The position numbers were made by a program, and so were the translations under genes. From Cryptomeria japonica (Eukaryota; Streptophyta; Pinopsida; Cupressales; Cupressaceae): a stretch of 64,000 nucleotides of DNA. This document shows, in pieces, positions 34,304 to 45,893 of this stretch (positions are counted from its first letter, which is position 1; each line of letters begins with the position of its first letter). The stretch is taken from NCBI RefSeq assembly GCF_030272615.1, contig NC_081406.1, forward strand, positions 266,899,692 through 266,963,691, written 5' to 3'. The notes beneath the pieces were generated by a model, which saw only the letters and a list, made by a program, of their open reading frames with translations, searched no databases and had not been told where the DNA came from.

Positions 34304-35684
34304 TGTATGCGAGAAAAGCAGTTCAATGAAATGAAAATTACAAAAATCAATGACTTGCCCACACACTAATGGGACTCTTGGTGCAAGTTATGGAGCTGTA
34401 TGGAATAGCTCAACTTCCCAAGGGGTGTTCCATTGTTCTCTATCTCACAAGACCCCTCAAGCCAATGCCTTTGCTCTCAGATCACTGAGCAAAGTAACTT
34501 AGGGATGACAATCATGAGAATGAGGGATGCTTTTCAATCTAAATATGAATGCAATCCTATCTATGCATGATTTTAAACAATATGAACTAAACTAGTGATG
34601 ATAAGATAAAAGGATTAGTAAAAGAATATCCTAACATAATATACTAGTTTATATGATTAACTTATGATGATAGAAATGATTCTAAAATGTTTATTAGACT
34701 ATTTCTATTTCAAAAAGAGATTAAATGCTTGCTAAAAATGAGTATAAGTGTGATGCTAAAGACTTGAATCTTTTTGAAGAAGGAATGGGCTCTATTTATA
34801 GGGAAAATAGGGCAATGGATGGTCAAGATTGGATAATCTTAACAAGGGCCAGGATTGAAAGTTAATCAATCCATGTTTACAATTCTCACCAATGAAATGG
34901 TGACAATTGTTAGCATAAGACTGCTTGAGAGGAGATGCAAGAAGCATTAAATGCTTGAGAAGACCTCATGGTTACCTTAGAAGGTAAGGGTTAAGGTTAG
35001 ATTAAGGTTATCCATTGGATAAATCTTTTACCCAAAGGATAAACTCTTGTGCAAGGGTTAAAAGAATAACCATGGTCAAAGAAATGAATGCTTGGTGAGA
35101 CCCTATGGTTAGATGGTCATGTAAGAGCCATTAGTAGTTCAGAAGACTTTAGAGGTTAATTTGTTGGACACATAAAACATTAAATGCTTTTCAAAGACTT
35201 TGGAGTCTTTGAGAAGTGACTCTAAGTTTCTTAGGAATGTGACAATAATTAGGGGATGGATTAGGTTAATTAGGAAGGGTTTAGAAGAATCTAGAAGGGG
35301 TTTAGGATTGCAAGTGGGAGATGTAGGAAAATGCAAGTGGGTGGGGAAAATAGAATTTAATTAAAATAAAATTTATTTATTTCAACAAAATACATGCAAG
35401 TGGGGGATTTTAAATAAATTAGATTTATTTATTTGGAGTGAACAATTTAATTAAATGTTAATTTAATTAAAAGGAGAGAGAAGGGATTTAATTAAAGAAA
35501 ATGATTTATTCAATTAAATGGCATTAAAGGCTTAGGTGAATTTAAATAAATAAATTGAATAATTTATTTAATCAAATAGAGGAATGTGAGTGATTTAATT
35601 AAATTAGATTTAACTAAATAGAGGAATGAGACTAAAATGAACATTAAATATTCATTTAGGAATGTGGTCATTTTTATGTCTACA
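34304..35684 (-). repeat. 3' LTR of element M (1381 bp)
   Basis: In plus orientation it runs TGTATGCGAGAAAAG to TTTTTATGTCTACA, hence TG...CA. It is nearly colinear with 54169-55630; by eye about 5 percent of positions differ over the first 265 bp, and it lacks an 81-bp block present in the other copy (near 54977-55060). A TATA box (CTATAAATAG in element sense) lies at 34794-34803. The element-sense 5' end (35340-35660) is full of AT-rich palindromes. Confidence 0.9.
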
Positions 35685-35698
35685 TTTTGCCCCTCTTT
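35685..35698 (-). other. Polypurine tract of element M
   Basis: In element sense, AAAGAGGGGCAAAA lies directly before the LTR start TGTAGACA. The identical 14-mer precedes the 3' LTR of element P (51246-51259). Confidence 0.8.
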
Positions 35699-36299
35699 GA
35701 AGTGACGTGTGTGCACATATTGATTCAAAGAAAATTGACGTGTCATCAAAATTTGATGAGTGTGATGTCGTGTATCGAGATGTCAATGTCGTGCCCCAGA
35801 TTTGATAAATGGTATTGATAATGCCCCCTCGACAGATGAATTAAAAAAAATTAAAATTTGGTTGCTATTGATAATTGTTGTATTGTTTAGCGCATTTAAA
35901 AATTTCGTCTGTGTTTAATGCGCGCCAATTGATTCATCTCCCGATAATGATGTTTGTTAGGGTTACAAGCAAGAGCATGAGCAAAATACATGCCCCACCT
36001 ACTAACCCTAATTGCCTTTTACCCTATAAAAAGAGAAAAAGTGATTTCATTTGTATCATTTGTGCTTGTTGACTTTGGAGAAAGTCATTTGGAGAGAGAG
36101 ACAAAATGTCGATTTCCTATGCTTTTCATCGATTCGAGCACGTTCATCGATACCGGAGGCTCACCATGTATGGTCCACCTGTAAGTCATCTAATTTTGGC
36201 CTTTTTTATTTTTGTCGATTTTAAGCACCTTTTTTGTCTTTTGTGTTGGATTTTCAAGTGTTAGTGTGTAGGGTATGTTTAGTAGCACATACAATAAAA

Positions 36300-36660
36300 T
36301 CCGTAGCGCGTCGAGTTTTTGAATTAGGGTAGCATCGGGCATCGGGGGGAGGTTTCGTAGCATGTAGTAGGTTTAGGCTAGCACATTAGGTATAAATAGC
36401 ACATATGGTGAATAGGCTAGTGCATAGCGGGGAAAGGGTAGCGCGTAGGTCAAAGCTAGCGCATAGGGTTAGTAGGGTAGCGCAATGGGAGAAAAGGGTA
36501 GCGTGTAGGGTAAAGTTGGCAGTGTGTATGTGGAACAAGATAGTGCATAGGAAAATTCTAGCCCATAAGGTAAAGTTGGCAGCGCATAGTGGTGTTTGGC
36601 TAGCGCATAGGTGGCAGCGTAGCGCATATGGAAAATGTTTTAGCGCGTAGGCAGAAAATG
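36300..36660 (+). repeat. TAGCGCAT word array in the M PMD intron
   Basis: About fourteen copies of TAGCGCATAGG or one-base variants (TAGTGCATAG, TAGCACAT, TAGCGCGTAGG) are scattered at irregular 20-30 bp spacing. Most variants are those expected from CpG loss (CG to TG or CA). Confidence 0.8.
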
Positions 36661-37026
36661 AAGTGTTTTTAGGAGGAAAATAGGATGTTGTGAGGTAAAT
36701 TTAGAGGAATGAAGATAGGTTGGGGTGAGTAGGTTTCTGCCAAGTGTTCCTAGATGGGTGCGATAGCCAATCTGTGTGTCTGCTGTGATGATGTCTGAGT
36801 CTTGATAGATTGTGAAATTGCTTTTGCTATTGAAGTACCAAGTTGATTGATTTGAATGACGATCCTTGTTTTTTCTTTTTGATTTGGATCTTTGATTCTT
36901 GCCTTGTCAGTGATGTCCGATATGAGTTCCAATTCTTGATTTCCAATATGATTCATGTGATATGGATTTTTGAGTTGCTTGCGTTATGGGTCTTGATGTT
37001 TAATATGAAACATGATTTGATTTTTC

Positions 37027-38793
37027 GTTGTTTCAAGTTGATTTTGTTCTGATTTTGATATGGGATTTGATGTTTGATATGAAACTTGATTTGATATTTC
37101 GTTGTTTCAAGTTGATATGAATTTTGATGTTGATATGGGATTGATTTTCAATATGAATTGATTTGATATTACGTTGTTTCAAGTTGATATGGATTTTGAT
37201 GTTGATATGAGATTGATTTTTGATATGAACTTGATGTTATATTATGTTGTTTCAAGCTGATATGAATTTTGATGTTGATATGGGATTGATTTTTGATATG
37301 AACTGTTGGCATATGTGCAGAGTTTGATGACATGATAATAATGTATGTTGTCATTGATGTCAATATGCTGAAGTGTGAACCGGTATGTTGAAGTAAGTAA
37401 ACTGGCAAGTGAATCGGTATGATGAAGTGTGAACTGGTATGTTGAAGTAAGTAAACTGGCAAGTGAACCGATATATATCGGGGTTTCACTTGATATGACT
37501 ACCGGTTGGTAGTCTCAACTTCAGGGTTTCCGGCTGATGCATTCCAAGTCTATGCGATTCAACCGACGACATCCTATGATGAGTTAGCATTGAAATGAAG
37601 ATTAGATCGCGTTTCCATGTTAGCCTTGTGCACGTGAAGGATTTCCTTGAGGATCTTGCATGAGAAGATTGATTCTATCTACCTCGAGAATGTGCAAAAT
37701 CTTAGTAAATGATGGAGAGCATGTGATGGGTTATCAACTTCCAGAAGCGGTGAAGAACAGACGATGCAGAATGTAATTAAATGGTCAAGATTGGACCAAC
37801 TAGATGCTTAAGGTTTTAGGTTTTGGCCACCGACCTAATTGTTGTCTATAAGGTCGATGATGATTTTCATTTGAAGTTGTTGGTAAATGAATGTATGTGA
37901 GGTGATTCTTGCCAGACCGGAGAAGTGAGTAGAGATCTGCAGAGTGTGATTGCAGATGTAAAGGAACTGAAGTGGATTTGCCTTGGCATTGAGTGTTGTT
38001 ATCAGATTAGTGTATTACCTGTTGACTTCTAACCATTTCAGCAGTTGGAAAATCCCTTGACTGGGTATCTTTAACAGGCTTTTTGTAAATCCTTTAACAG
38101 GGTGACTCAAAATCATTGAGTTCTTCAAATCCTCTTGCGAGGTAACCTTTAACAGGGTTTTAACCTCTAACCAGGTATTTAGCCATCCCTTAACTGGGTG
38201 ATCCCTAGCAGGATCGGTTCCTAGCAGAACCTATTGTAAAAACTTTAATCGGACTAGGCTCCTAATAGAGTGAACTTCAAAAGAGTTCAAGAACAACTTG
38301 TGGGTATTCATCCCCACCGTGGTTTTTCCTAGTTGGGTTTCCACGTGAAAAAAATAACTGTGTTATGTGTGATGCTTTTTCATGTGATGATTTAGTGTTT
38401 TCTGTTAAGTGGTAATGCATGTTGATCTAATGGTCATTGTATTTCTGATGTATTACTTGCTTAAGCATATGGGGGAAGTTGAGATGAGATATTAGATTTT
38501 GAGGAGTTCTAAGTGTTACTGATTTATGTCTTTTACAGTCTTACTGTGTTTTATGGGTATTGTCTTGGTTTAGGTTGGTGATGTTGTTTGCTAGTTAGTG
38601 CAGTCTTTGCAGTTTAAGTTGTCAGAGAAATTTTTGTCTGTACTGATTCACCCCCCCTCTCAGTACCTGTTGGGTATTTAATGTTCATCATTATTCATCA
38701 TGAACTTGATTTGATATTACGTTGTTTCAAGTTGATATGAATTTTGATGTTAATATGGGATTTGATTTTCGATATGAGAACTGATATTGGACA
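37027..38793 (+). repeat. 73-bp tandem repeats in the M PMD intron
   Basis: The anchor GTTGTTTCAAG occurs at 37027, 37101, 37173, 37246 and 38721. Spacings are 74, 72 and 73 bp, and the last becomes 73 bp when the solo LTR and one copy of its 5-bp duplication (1402 bp) are removed. The unit contains GATATGAATTTTGATGTTGA. Confidence 0.85.
37304..38700 (+). mobile_element. Copia-type solo LTR (1397 bp) with perfect target duplication TGAAC
   Basis: It begins TGTTGGCATATGTGC and ends TTATTCATCA. The phrase TTCACCCCCCCTCTCAGTA near its end is typical of plant copia LTRs. TGAAC flanks it at 37299-37303 and 38701-38705. The middle carries a degenerate repeat (TTAACTGGGT, TTAACAGGGT, CTAACCAGGT). 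No internal sequence remains, so it is the product of LTR-LTR recombination. It is younger than M, which it interrupts. Confidence 0.9.
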
Positions 38794-39499
38794 TGCTTTG
38801 TTTGTGAAAGGAGCGGCTTGGGGTTCTGCAGTCATGAGAGCGATTTTTGAGGCCATGGTCTTTGATTCCATGATTGACATAGGCAGATAGAGATATTATT
38901 GAGAGATGTAGATTATCCTCTTTATTGGACATGCCCCGGTATATCATTAACTAGGGTTTATTGACAACATTGGCAGAGAGGTGGCATAGTGACACCAACA
39001 CCTTTCACTTGGTGACAGGGGAGATCACAGTCACACCAGAGGATTGTTATCAGATTTTGCGGATCCCTATGGTAGGTGCACTATTGCCTTATGAGCAGAC
39101 TGAGGAGGGTGGGACAAAGGCGCTTCGTCGAATTTTGCATGATGATATGATTTGTGGGTATGAGATCCCTTGGCAGAAGTTCATTGATTTGGATTATGCC
39201 CCACTACCATCAGTACTGGCAGGTTTTGTAGGTGGCTTCTTGTGTCCTGATCGTAGGTCGAAGGGACTGGTAGTGGGATGGGGGTTGGTTCTAGAGGATA
39301 TGGTGACACAGGGTCGCCGATTTGCATGGGGGTACTACATGTTGACCCATTTATACAGAAATTTGCATCAGGTGGTGTACTTAGGCTATAGCAGTTTATT
39401 AGCCGGGGTTACATTGTTATAGGTATGGGCCTGGGAGCACATTCCCGCAACGAGGCCACTTGTAGATAGAGTAGGAATGTCAGCAATGAAGGGAATGAT

Positions 39500-40110
39500 G
39501 ATAATATAACTACAAAACAACAACAACCAATTTTTAATCTATCAAGTCAAAACCCAAGCAATAAAAATCCAAAAAACCATAAAGCCAAGTCCTTTTTCTC
39601 CAATCTTCAGAGGAAATTCACAAACATTGGAGAATATTTGGAATCAACTCTAAAAACTCTGATTGCCAACAAATTGATTGTTTTACTAGAAGCAAGAAGT
39701 TATGAACTGCCAGTCAAGCCCAATTGGTGGAATTACAATCATTTTTGCAATTATCATCAGAATAAAGGACACCTAACAAATGATTGTCAGAGATTGAAAC
39801 ACCTTATCCATGATCTAATCGATAATGGAACCATCACAGTGGATAGCCATAAGACAAACGAATCACACTTGGCTTTCAAAACTCCACTTCTGAATTATGA
39901 CAAAGGTGAATCGTCCCAATTAAAAGATGACAAAGGAAAATCCAAAGTGAATTACACTTATACATACGATGATGTGGTAAATGTGATCATTGTTAATGAA
40001 AATCCATCTTCAGAACCAATCAATGTTATCATGAGAAGCAAAGCAAAGGTTACCTTTCCAGGTATAGCAAAAGATTCAAAATCCACATCACAAGATAACA
40101 ATTTAGTAGA
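39500..40110 (+). pseudogene. Element P gag C-terminal part with zinc knuckle
   Basis: The frame shows YLESTLKTLIANKLIVLLEA, then FCNYHQNKGHLTNDCQRLKHLIHDLIDNG. FC.YH...GH.T..C..LKH.I..LI..G is the CCHC-like knuckle and following helix of Athila/Tat gag proteins, involved in RNA binding and packaging. The N-terminal two thirds of gag are absent. Confidence 0.8.
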
Positions 40111-40700
40111 CCAATTACAAAAAATACCTGCTCAAATATCAATTCTGGAACTTCTGAAGGTTTCACCTATGCATAAGGAAATTTTGGAGAAAGCTTTAGT
40201 GGAAACAATAGATTCAAAAGACTTGGATGTAGATCAATTCCAAAACATGGTAGGACACCTTGTAGCTCCTCATTGCTTATCATTTTCTGAAAATGATGAC
40301 GCATCCTTACAACATCCTCACAATGCTCCCTTACATGTTGAAGTCTCCATTAATAAAACTCGTGTTAAACGTGTGCTCATAGATGGAGGAGTTGGCTTAA
40401 ACATTTGTGCATTAAGTTTGATAAAAGCTTTGGGATATTCAGAAAATGCAGTAGACCCGAAAAAGAAAATAACCATCAAGGCTTATGATCAAGGCTTATG
40501 ATGAAGCAGGACGTTCTTCTAAAGGAACTGTTGTGCTACCAATAAGGATAGGACCTATGGAAAGGGATACATTGTGTCAAGTTTTAGATTTGAACCTCTC
40601 TTACAACATTCTTCTAGGGAGACCATGGATTCACAAGATGCAAGCAATTCCTTCTACATATCATCAATGTGTGAAATTTCCTCATGAAGGAAAAGAAATC
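40110..40700 (+). pseudogene. Element P aspartic protease, frameshifted by a 13-bp duplication
   Basis: The active-site region reads RVLIDGGVGLNICALSLI, with DGG where DTG/DSG or the Tat-type DNG is usual. A perfect 13-bp tandem duplication (ATCAAGGCTTATG at 40475-40487 and 40488-40500) shifts the frame, so the upstream frame ends in a TGA and the downstream part (EAGRSSKGTVVLPIRIG...ILLGRPWIHKMQAIPSTYH) continues in another. ILLGRPW.H...A..S..H is the conserved C-terminal protease motif of this lineage. Confidence 0.8.
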
Positions 40701-42480
40701 ACTATAATTATAGATTCCAGTCAATATTGCAATAATTTGAAGCCAACACAAGATACAAGAGTTCCACATAAAAGAGAATCAGTATATCCTACCAAAGAAA
40801 TTCAAGCAAAGTTATGGGAAACTTTTGAAGAAAAGCTCAAATTAAATGATGAAGGAATGGGAAAGTATTCTTTGCAAAATTTTCCACTTTCCCCTAAGTC
40901 ATATGGAAAGCCTACAGATATTCAATCAAAGACATCAAGAAAATCAAAACATATGTTTAAAGGAACTTTTGTTAGTGCTGGAACTCTTGAAGAGGAAAAT
41001 GAAGACAAAGACATTCTTGGTTGGTTGTACAAGGATGAAGATAAAACTATAGCAATAGCAGCAGAAGTCAATACTCCCATTAAAAAATATGGCAAATGAT
41101 ATGAAATCATGTAAAAGATGGGATATGAAGGAAAAGAACCAATTGGTAAGCAACATCAAGGTATTTCAGAACCTATTTGTCCGCACTCACAATCCACAGA
41201 AGATAAATCCGAGCTGGGATATCTAAAATTAAATCAAAAGCATCATAATCATCAATAGCAAAAGTGGAGAAATAAATCAGTTTCTAAAGAAGAAAATTGG
41301 CAAGAAAAGCTACATCAAGCGGCCAAAACAGTAACCAATAAACAAAAGAAGCAAGAAGAACATGAAAAGAAAGAAGAGGAGATTACCATCAAAGGTGAAG
41401 AAAAATCTTGTCAAATAAATGCAAAATCTGAACAAGATATTCCAGAAGCAGTAAAAATAGAGATGACAAAAATCAAAGAACTTTTTGCACCATACGACAT
41501 TCCAGTATGGTATAGTGGAGTAATCTTAGATCAGGATTTAGAAACAGATTCCAATGAGTATGAATGGGGTCCAAATTTCTTATCTACTACATCAAGTAAG
41601 GAACACTATAAAGATCAAACAACTATCATGAAAGAAGACTTGTCTATTGCAGAACAAAAGATGAAGTTAGAAAGAAGGCAAGAAACACTCATTATTCAGA
41701 GAAAATAGGCGTATGCAAAAAGGAAAGGAAATGACAAAGACAAAGAAGTAATGCCACAAGAAGTACAAACAAGGATAGATCAAGCATCTGAAAATATAAG
41801 ATTTTCATCAAAAGAGGAACAAGATGTATCTAGATGTGGCAGAACCCTAGAAGAACTAAGAGATAGTCAAGTTGGATTGACTATTAGTCCAAAAGAAGTT
41901 GAGTTTGAAAGGAGACAAAATATATTAAAATAATCCTCTTTATCAGGTGCACAAATATGTCAACTTCTAAATGCAAATGAGGTCAATCAAGAAGGGATTT
42001 GCAGTATTAAAGATGTGCGTGTGGATATAATCCATTTATTTAAGGGACAAACGTCAGTTGAAGAATCACTTGAGTGTGAACTACACAATGCTAATATTAA
42101 TTTTGTTAAGACTACTTCAGAAATTCTTGAGAAAGACAATTCTCAGAAACATTTAATCTATGATAGTACCTATTATATGCCAAGCTATGATCATTATGTC
42201 ATGAATGTTGAAACACCTAATGATGACAATGATTACGATTTACCCCTTCTTCATCCCGAATTAATTGATTGGGATAATTTAGATAAACCCAAACTGAATG
42301 TCTTTTCCAATGATCATGACTTAGTTGTGTACCTTAACACTATTGAACCCATCCCACCTAAGATATCTTCCATTGCAGAATCAAGTGATGTTTCTCGTAG
42401 TTAGGAAAATGCCAAACTTTCCAGTTGCAAAAATGAAATAAAACAAGGAAAGAGACCTATTGTTGAAAACCATTTCATGG
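40700..42480 (+). pseudogene. Element P linker between protease and reverse transcriptase, with G-patch
   Basis: About 590 codons of hydrophilic, Lys/Glu-rich linker in several frames. FPLSPKSYGKP and LGWLYKDEDKT are colinear with element B. At about 41114-41215, KMGYEGKEPIGKQHQGISEP followed by a later LGYLK matches a G-patch. Further on, coiled-coil-like K/E-rich stretches (41300-41930) have no known domain. Stops occur near 41098, 41706 and 41931. Confidence 0.6.
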
Positions 42481-44080
42481 CAACATTAGAACAATCAAAA
42501 GAGAAAACAAAGGATGTATCTGATGGTGAAAACCTCCTTGAGGCGCTAGAAGATGGAAGGTTTGACATTCTTCCTGCATATTTTCAAGAGAGATTTGCTA
42601 TCCTGATAGAACCAATAGAAGTAGTAAACATTGGTACATCAAAGGATCCTAAAATACTTCATTTTTCTGCCCCATTGTCAGAAAAAGAGAGGAAAGAATA
42701 CATGGAGTTCTTTACGCAAAGACAAGTAAATTTTGCTTGGTCTTATGTAGATATGCCAGGACTTAATCCTTATCTTATCATGCATCATCTTAATGTGGAT
42801 TTAAAAACAAAACCCATTAAACAGAAGCTAAGAAAGATGCATCCGCACATTGCTCTTCTTGTAAAAAATGAGTTGAAGAAACTATTAGAAGTAGGTTTCA
42901 TAAGACTAGTTGGTTATCTAGAATGGGTTTCAAGTATTGTACCAGTATCAAAGCCAGATAAGAGCATAAGGGTCTGTATAGATTTAAGAGATCTGAATAA
43001 AGCATGTCTAAAAGATGATTTCCCGCTACCAAACATTGATATCATAGTGGACTTATGAGTAGGACATGAGATGTTTTCATTAATGGATGGCTTCTTAGGA
43101 TATAATCAAATAAGAATCACACCTGAAGATCAAGAGAAGACAACTTTCACCTGTGCATGAGGAACATATTTCTGGAATGTTATGCCATTTGGGCTTAAGA
43201 ATGCAGGAGCGACTTATCAAAGGGCTATGACGATAATTTTCCATGATATGATGCACACATCTATGAAAGATTATGATGATGAAATACTTGCAAAATCTCA
43301 TATAAGACAAGAACATTTGAACATTTTAAGCAAGCTTTTTGATAGGATGGAAAGCTATCAATTGAGATTAAATCCAAAGAAATGTACATTTGGGCTAACC
43401 TCTGGAAAGCTCCTTGGGTACATTATATCAGCTCATGGCATTGAAGTAGATCTCAAAAAATTCAAAGCTATCATGGAGATGGAGTCACCTAAGAACATAA
43501 GTCAATTGTGATCTTTACAAGGAAGATTGCAATCAATCAAGAGATTTGTTTCTTAGTTAGCGGATAGATGTCTTCCATTCACCCATCTTCTACATAAAAA
43601 TGTTCCATTCAAATGGGATCTAAAATGTGAAGAAGCTTTCTTGCAAATAAAAGAATATCTTATGAGTCCTCCAGTACTGATATCACCAACCAAAGGGAAA
43701 CGATTGTTACTCTATGTCTCCGCAACAAGTGTATCATTAGGTGCTCTTCTAGCTCAACATGATGATGAAGGAAAAGAAAGAGCAGTTTATTATATCAGTA
43801 GAACACTTGTTGGCTATGAATTAAATTATTCCTCAATTGAAAAGATATGTCTAGCGGTTGTATTTGCAACTCAGAAGCTGCGACATTATATGTTGATTCA
43901 TTCTGTCAAACTAATAGCAAAGATAGATCCTCTCAAATATCTGTTGAGCAAGTCAATATTGATAGGGAGACTAGCCAAATGGGTTATGATACTGAGTGAA
44001 TTTGACATAGAATATGCTGACCAGAAAGATATCAAGGGACAAGTTATCGCTGATCAATTGGCTGATGCACCTTTACAAAA
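42480..44080 (+). pseudogene. Element P reverse transcriptase and RNase H
   Basis: Contains KQKLRKMHPHIALLVKNELK, GFIRLVGYLEWVSSIVPVSK, DLRDLNKACLKDDFPLPN, SLMDGFLGYNQIRI, VMPFGLKNAGATYQRAM, then DYDDEIL at the catalytic position, where element B has DYVDDLL. The V is replaced by D and the second catalytic Asp by Glu. NPKKCTFGLTSGKLLGY follows, then RNase H (SATSVSLGALLAQ, ELNYSSIEKICLAVVFA). In-frame stops lie near 43056, 43158, 43509 and 43554. The enzyme is dead. Confidence 0.88.
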
Positions 44081-44129
44081 TGACATGCTTTTGCACATCG
44101 AATTTCTTGATGCAGATATCTTAACAGTA

Positions 44130-44530
44130 AGTACAAACTTTTGGGAATTGTACTTTGATGGTTCTTATACCCAATATGGATCAGGCGTAGGAATCTTTTT
44201 CATCACACCTCAAGGACACACAATTCCGAAATCGTATAGACTATGATTTCCATGCACCAATAATACTGCAGAGTTTGAAGCATTGGCTATAGGGCTTAAA
44301 ATGACCATTGAGTGGAACGTCAAAGAACTACATGTCTATGGTGATTCACAACTTATCATAAACAAAATAAATGATGAATATCAAACAAAGGATGATAAGC
44401 TTATGCCATACATACAGCTGGTGGAGGAGTTTAAAGAACACTTTAAAGAAATATCATTCACCCAGATTCCAAGAAACAAGAATAAAGCAGCAGATGCAAT
44501 GGCTACAATAGCATCTCTCTTGCAAAATAA
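44130..44530 (+). pseudogene. Element P second RNase H (aRNH), Tat-lineage hallmark
   Basis: WELYFDGSYTQYGSGVGIFF (first catalytic Asp), a stop near 44244, then NNTAEFEALAIGLKMTIEW (Glu), VKELHVYGDSQLIINKINDE (Asp) and later RNKNKAADAMATIASLL (Asp). All four catalytic acids are visible. An additional archaeal-type RNase H after the standard one is known from Tat-lineage elements such as Ogre. Confidence 0.85.
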
Positions 44531-44739
44531 GGAGAATCAACATTGTTATGAATTTCTCATGGAAGATATCTTAACCCCTACCATTCAATCCCAACATACC
44601 TATCGAATTTGTCATATATGAGGGACTGATCAATCCTTATACAGTCAAACTTATCAGTATTTAAAAGATCATATCCTTCCTCTTGAATCATCTCGTAATC
44701 AGAGAAGAAACTTTATCCATTAGTCCTCTCACTATACTA

Positions 44740-45893
44740 TTATTGCTGATATCCTATATAGGCGTGGTCTAGATGGTATGTTGTTGAGATGTCTTGAAAA
44801 GGATGAATCTAAGAGAGTTCTTAATGACATTCATGCGGGTATTTGTGGTACACACTCAAGTGGTTTAACATTGGCTAAGAAACTTATTTGTATGGGTTAC
44901 TTTTGGCCTACTATGGAAAGAGATTCATTCACATATGCTAGAAAATGCAAACAATGTCAGATCCATGGAAATCTCATTCATGGGCCAGCACAAGAGTTAT
45001 ATCCTATGACAGGATCATGGCCATTTTCACAATGGGGCCTTGATTTGGTAGGAAAGATCAATCCCTCATCTTCTAGTGGACATAAGTTTATTCTGATTGC
45101 TACTGAATATTTTACTAAGTGGATTGAAGAAGTGCCTTTAACAATAGTGACAGGAAAACAAATATCATCATTCATCTTGAATTATATAATCTGTCGCTAT
45201 GGAGTTCTTATGACCATTATCACTGATAATGGAAGACCATTAAAAAATCAAGATGTGAAAGAGCTATGTGAATAGTTTCATATCCAACATAGGTTCTCTA
45301 CTCCATATTATCCACAAAGTAATGGTCAAGCTGAGGCATCAAACAAAACTATCTTGAAAATCTTGAAGAAAATAGTAATTGAAGCTGGAAAAGATTGGCA
45401 CATTCAACTAAATCCTGCTCTTTGGGCATAGCGAACTAGTGTCCGCACTCCAATAGGGGCAACCCCATATTGTTTGGTCTATGGATCAAAAGCCATATTA
45501 CCTATAGAAGTAGAGATACCTTCTCTAAGAGTATCCTTATACGATTTTATACCAGAAGAAGAACAATGAGTCTCTTGACTCCAAGAACTAGAGTTGATTC
45601 AGGAACGTCGCCAAAATGCAACAGAGCATTTGAAAGTATACCGACAAAGAATGGCAAGAAGCTATAACCACAAAGTCAAGCCACATATTTTATAGATTGG
45701 AGATATAGTTCTAAGAGAAAATCCAAGAAATCAGCAAGACTGGGAAAAGAAGGGAAAATTTGAACCGAATTGGCTAGGACCTTTTGTCATAGTAGCAACA
45801 TATGGATCAGGAGCATACAAGTTATCTACCCCTGAAGGTGATTGGTTTGATGAACCTATCAATTCTATCCATCTCAAGAAATTCTATGCTTGA
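44740..45893 (+). pseudogene. Element P integrase
   Basis: Zinc-binding region HAGICGTHSSG...ARKCKQCQIHG (HHCC); catalytic core [53 protein letters not shown] (D, D, E); C-terminal part WLGPFVIVATYGSGAYKLST to HLKKFYA, ending with TGA at 45891-45893. Stops near 45271, 45428 and 45567. It joins cDNA to the host genome in the family. Confidence 0.88.

Larger units (their letters stand above)
36106..39502 (+). pseudogene. PMD gene of element M: plant mobile domain protein, two exons, broken and truncated
   Basis: Antisense to M. Exon 1 (36106-36180, 25 codons: MSISYAFHRFEHVHRYRR then LTMYGPP) ends at a GTAAGT donor. The intron (36181-38831) holds a TAGCGCAT word array, 73-bp tandem repeats and a copia solo LTR. 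Exon 2 starts at 38832 after TTCTGCAG. It aligns residue for residue with the PMD gene of element P and includes CRLSSLLDMPRYI, GLLTTLAERWHSDTNTFHL, GEITVTPEDCYQILRIPMVG and YMLTHLYRNLHQV, the usual PMD order. PMD proteins (Arabidopsis MAIN and MAIL1) act in silencing and genome stability in the nucleus, and transposons also carry the domain. Stops: TGA, TGA and TAG early in exon 2, then TAG near 38910 and near 39420. The end near 39502 is a junction with element P gag, so the C-terminal half is missing. Confidence 0.75.

Noticed and set aside
34304-35684. Interpretation of the two M LTR copies as independent solo LTRs
   Set aside because: Each lacks its own flanking duplication, while the outer flanks share AGAGG and the inner flanks carry a polypurine tract and a primer-binding site respectively.
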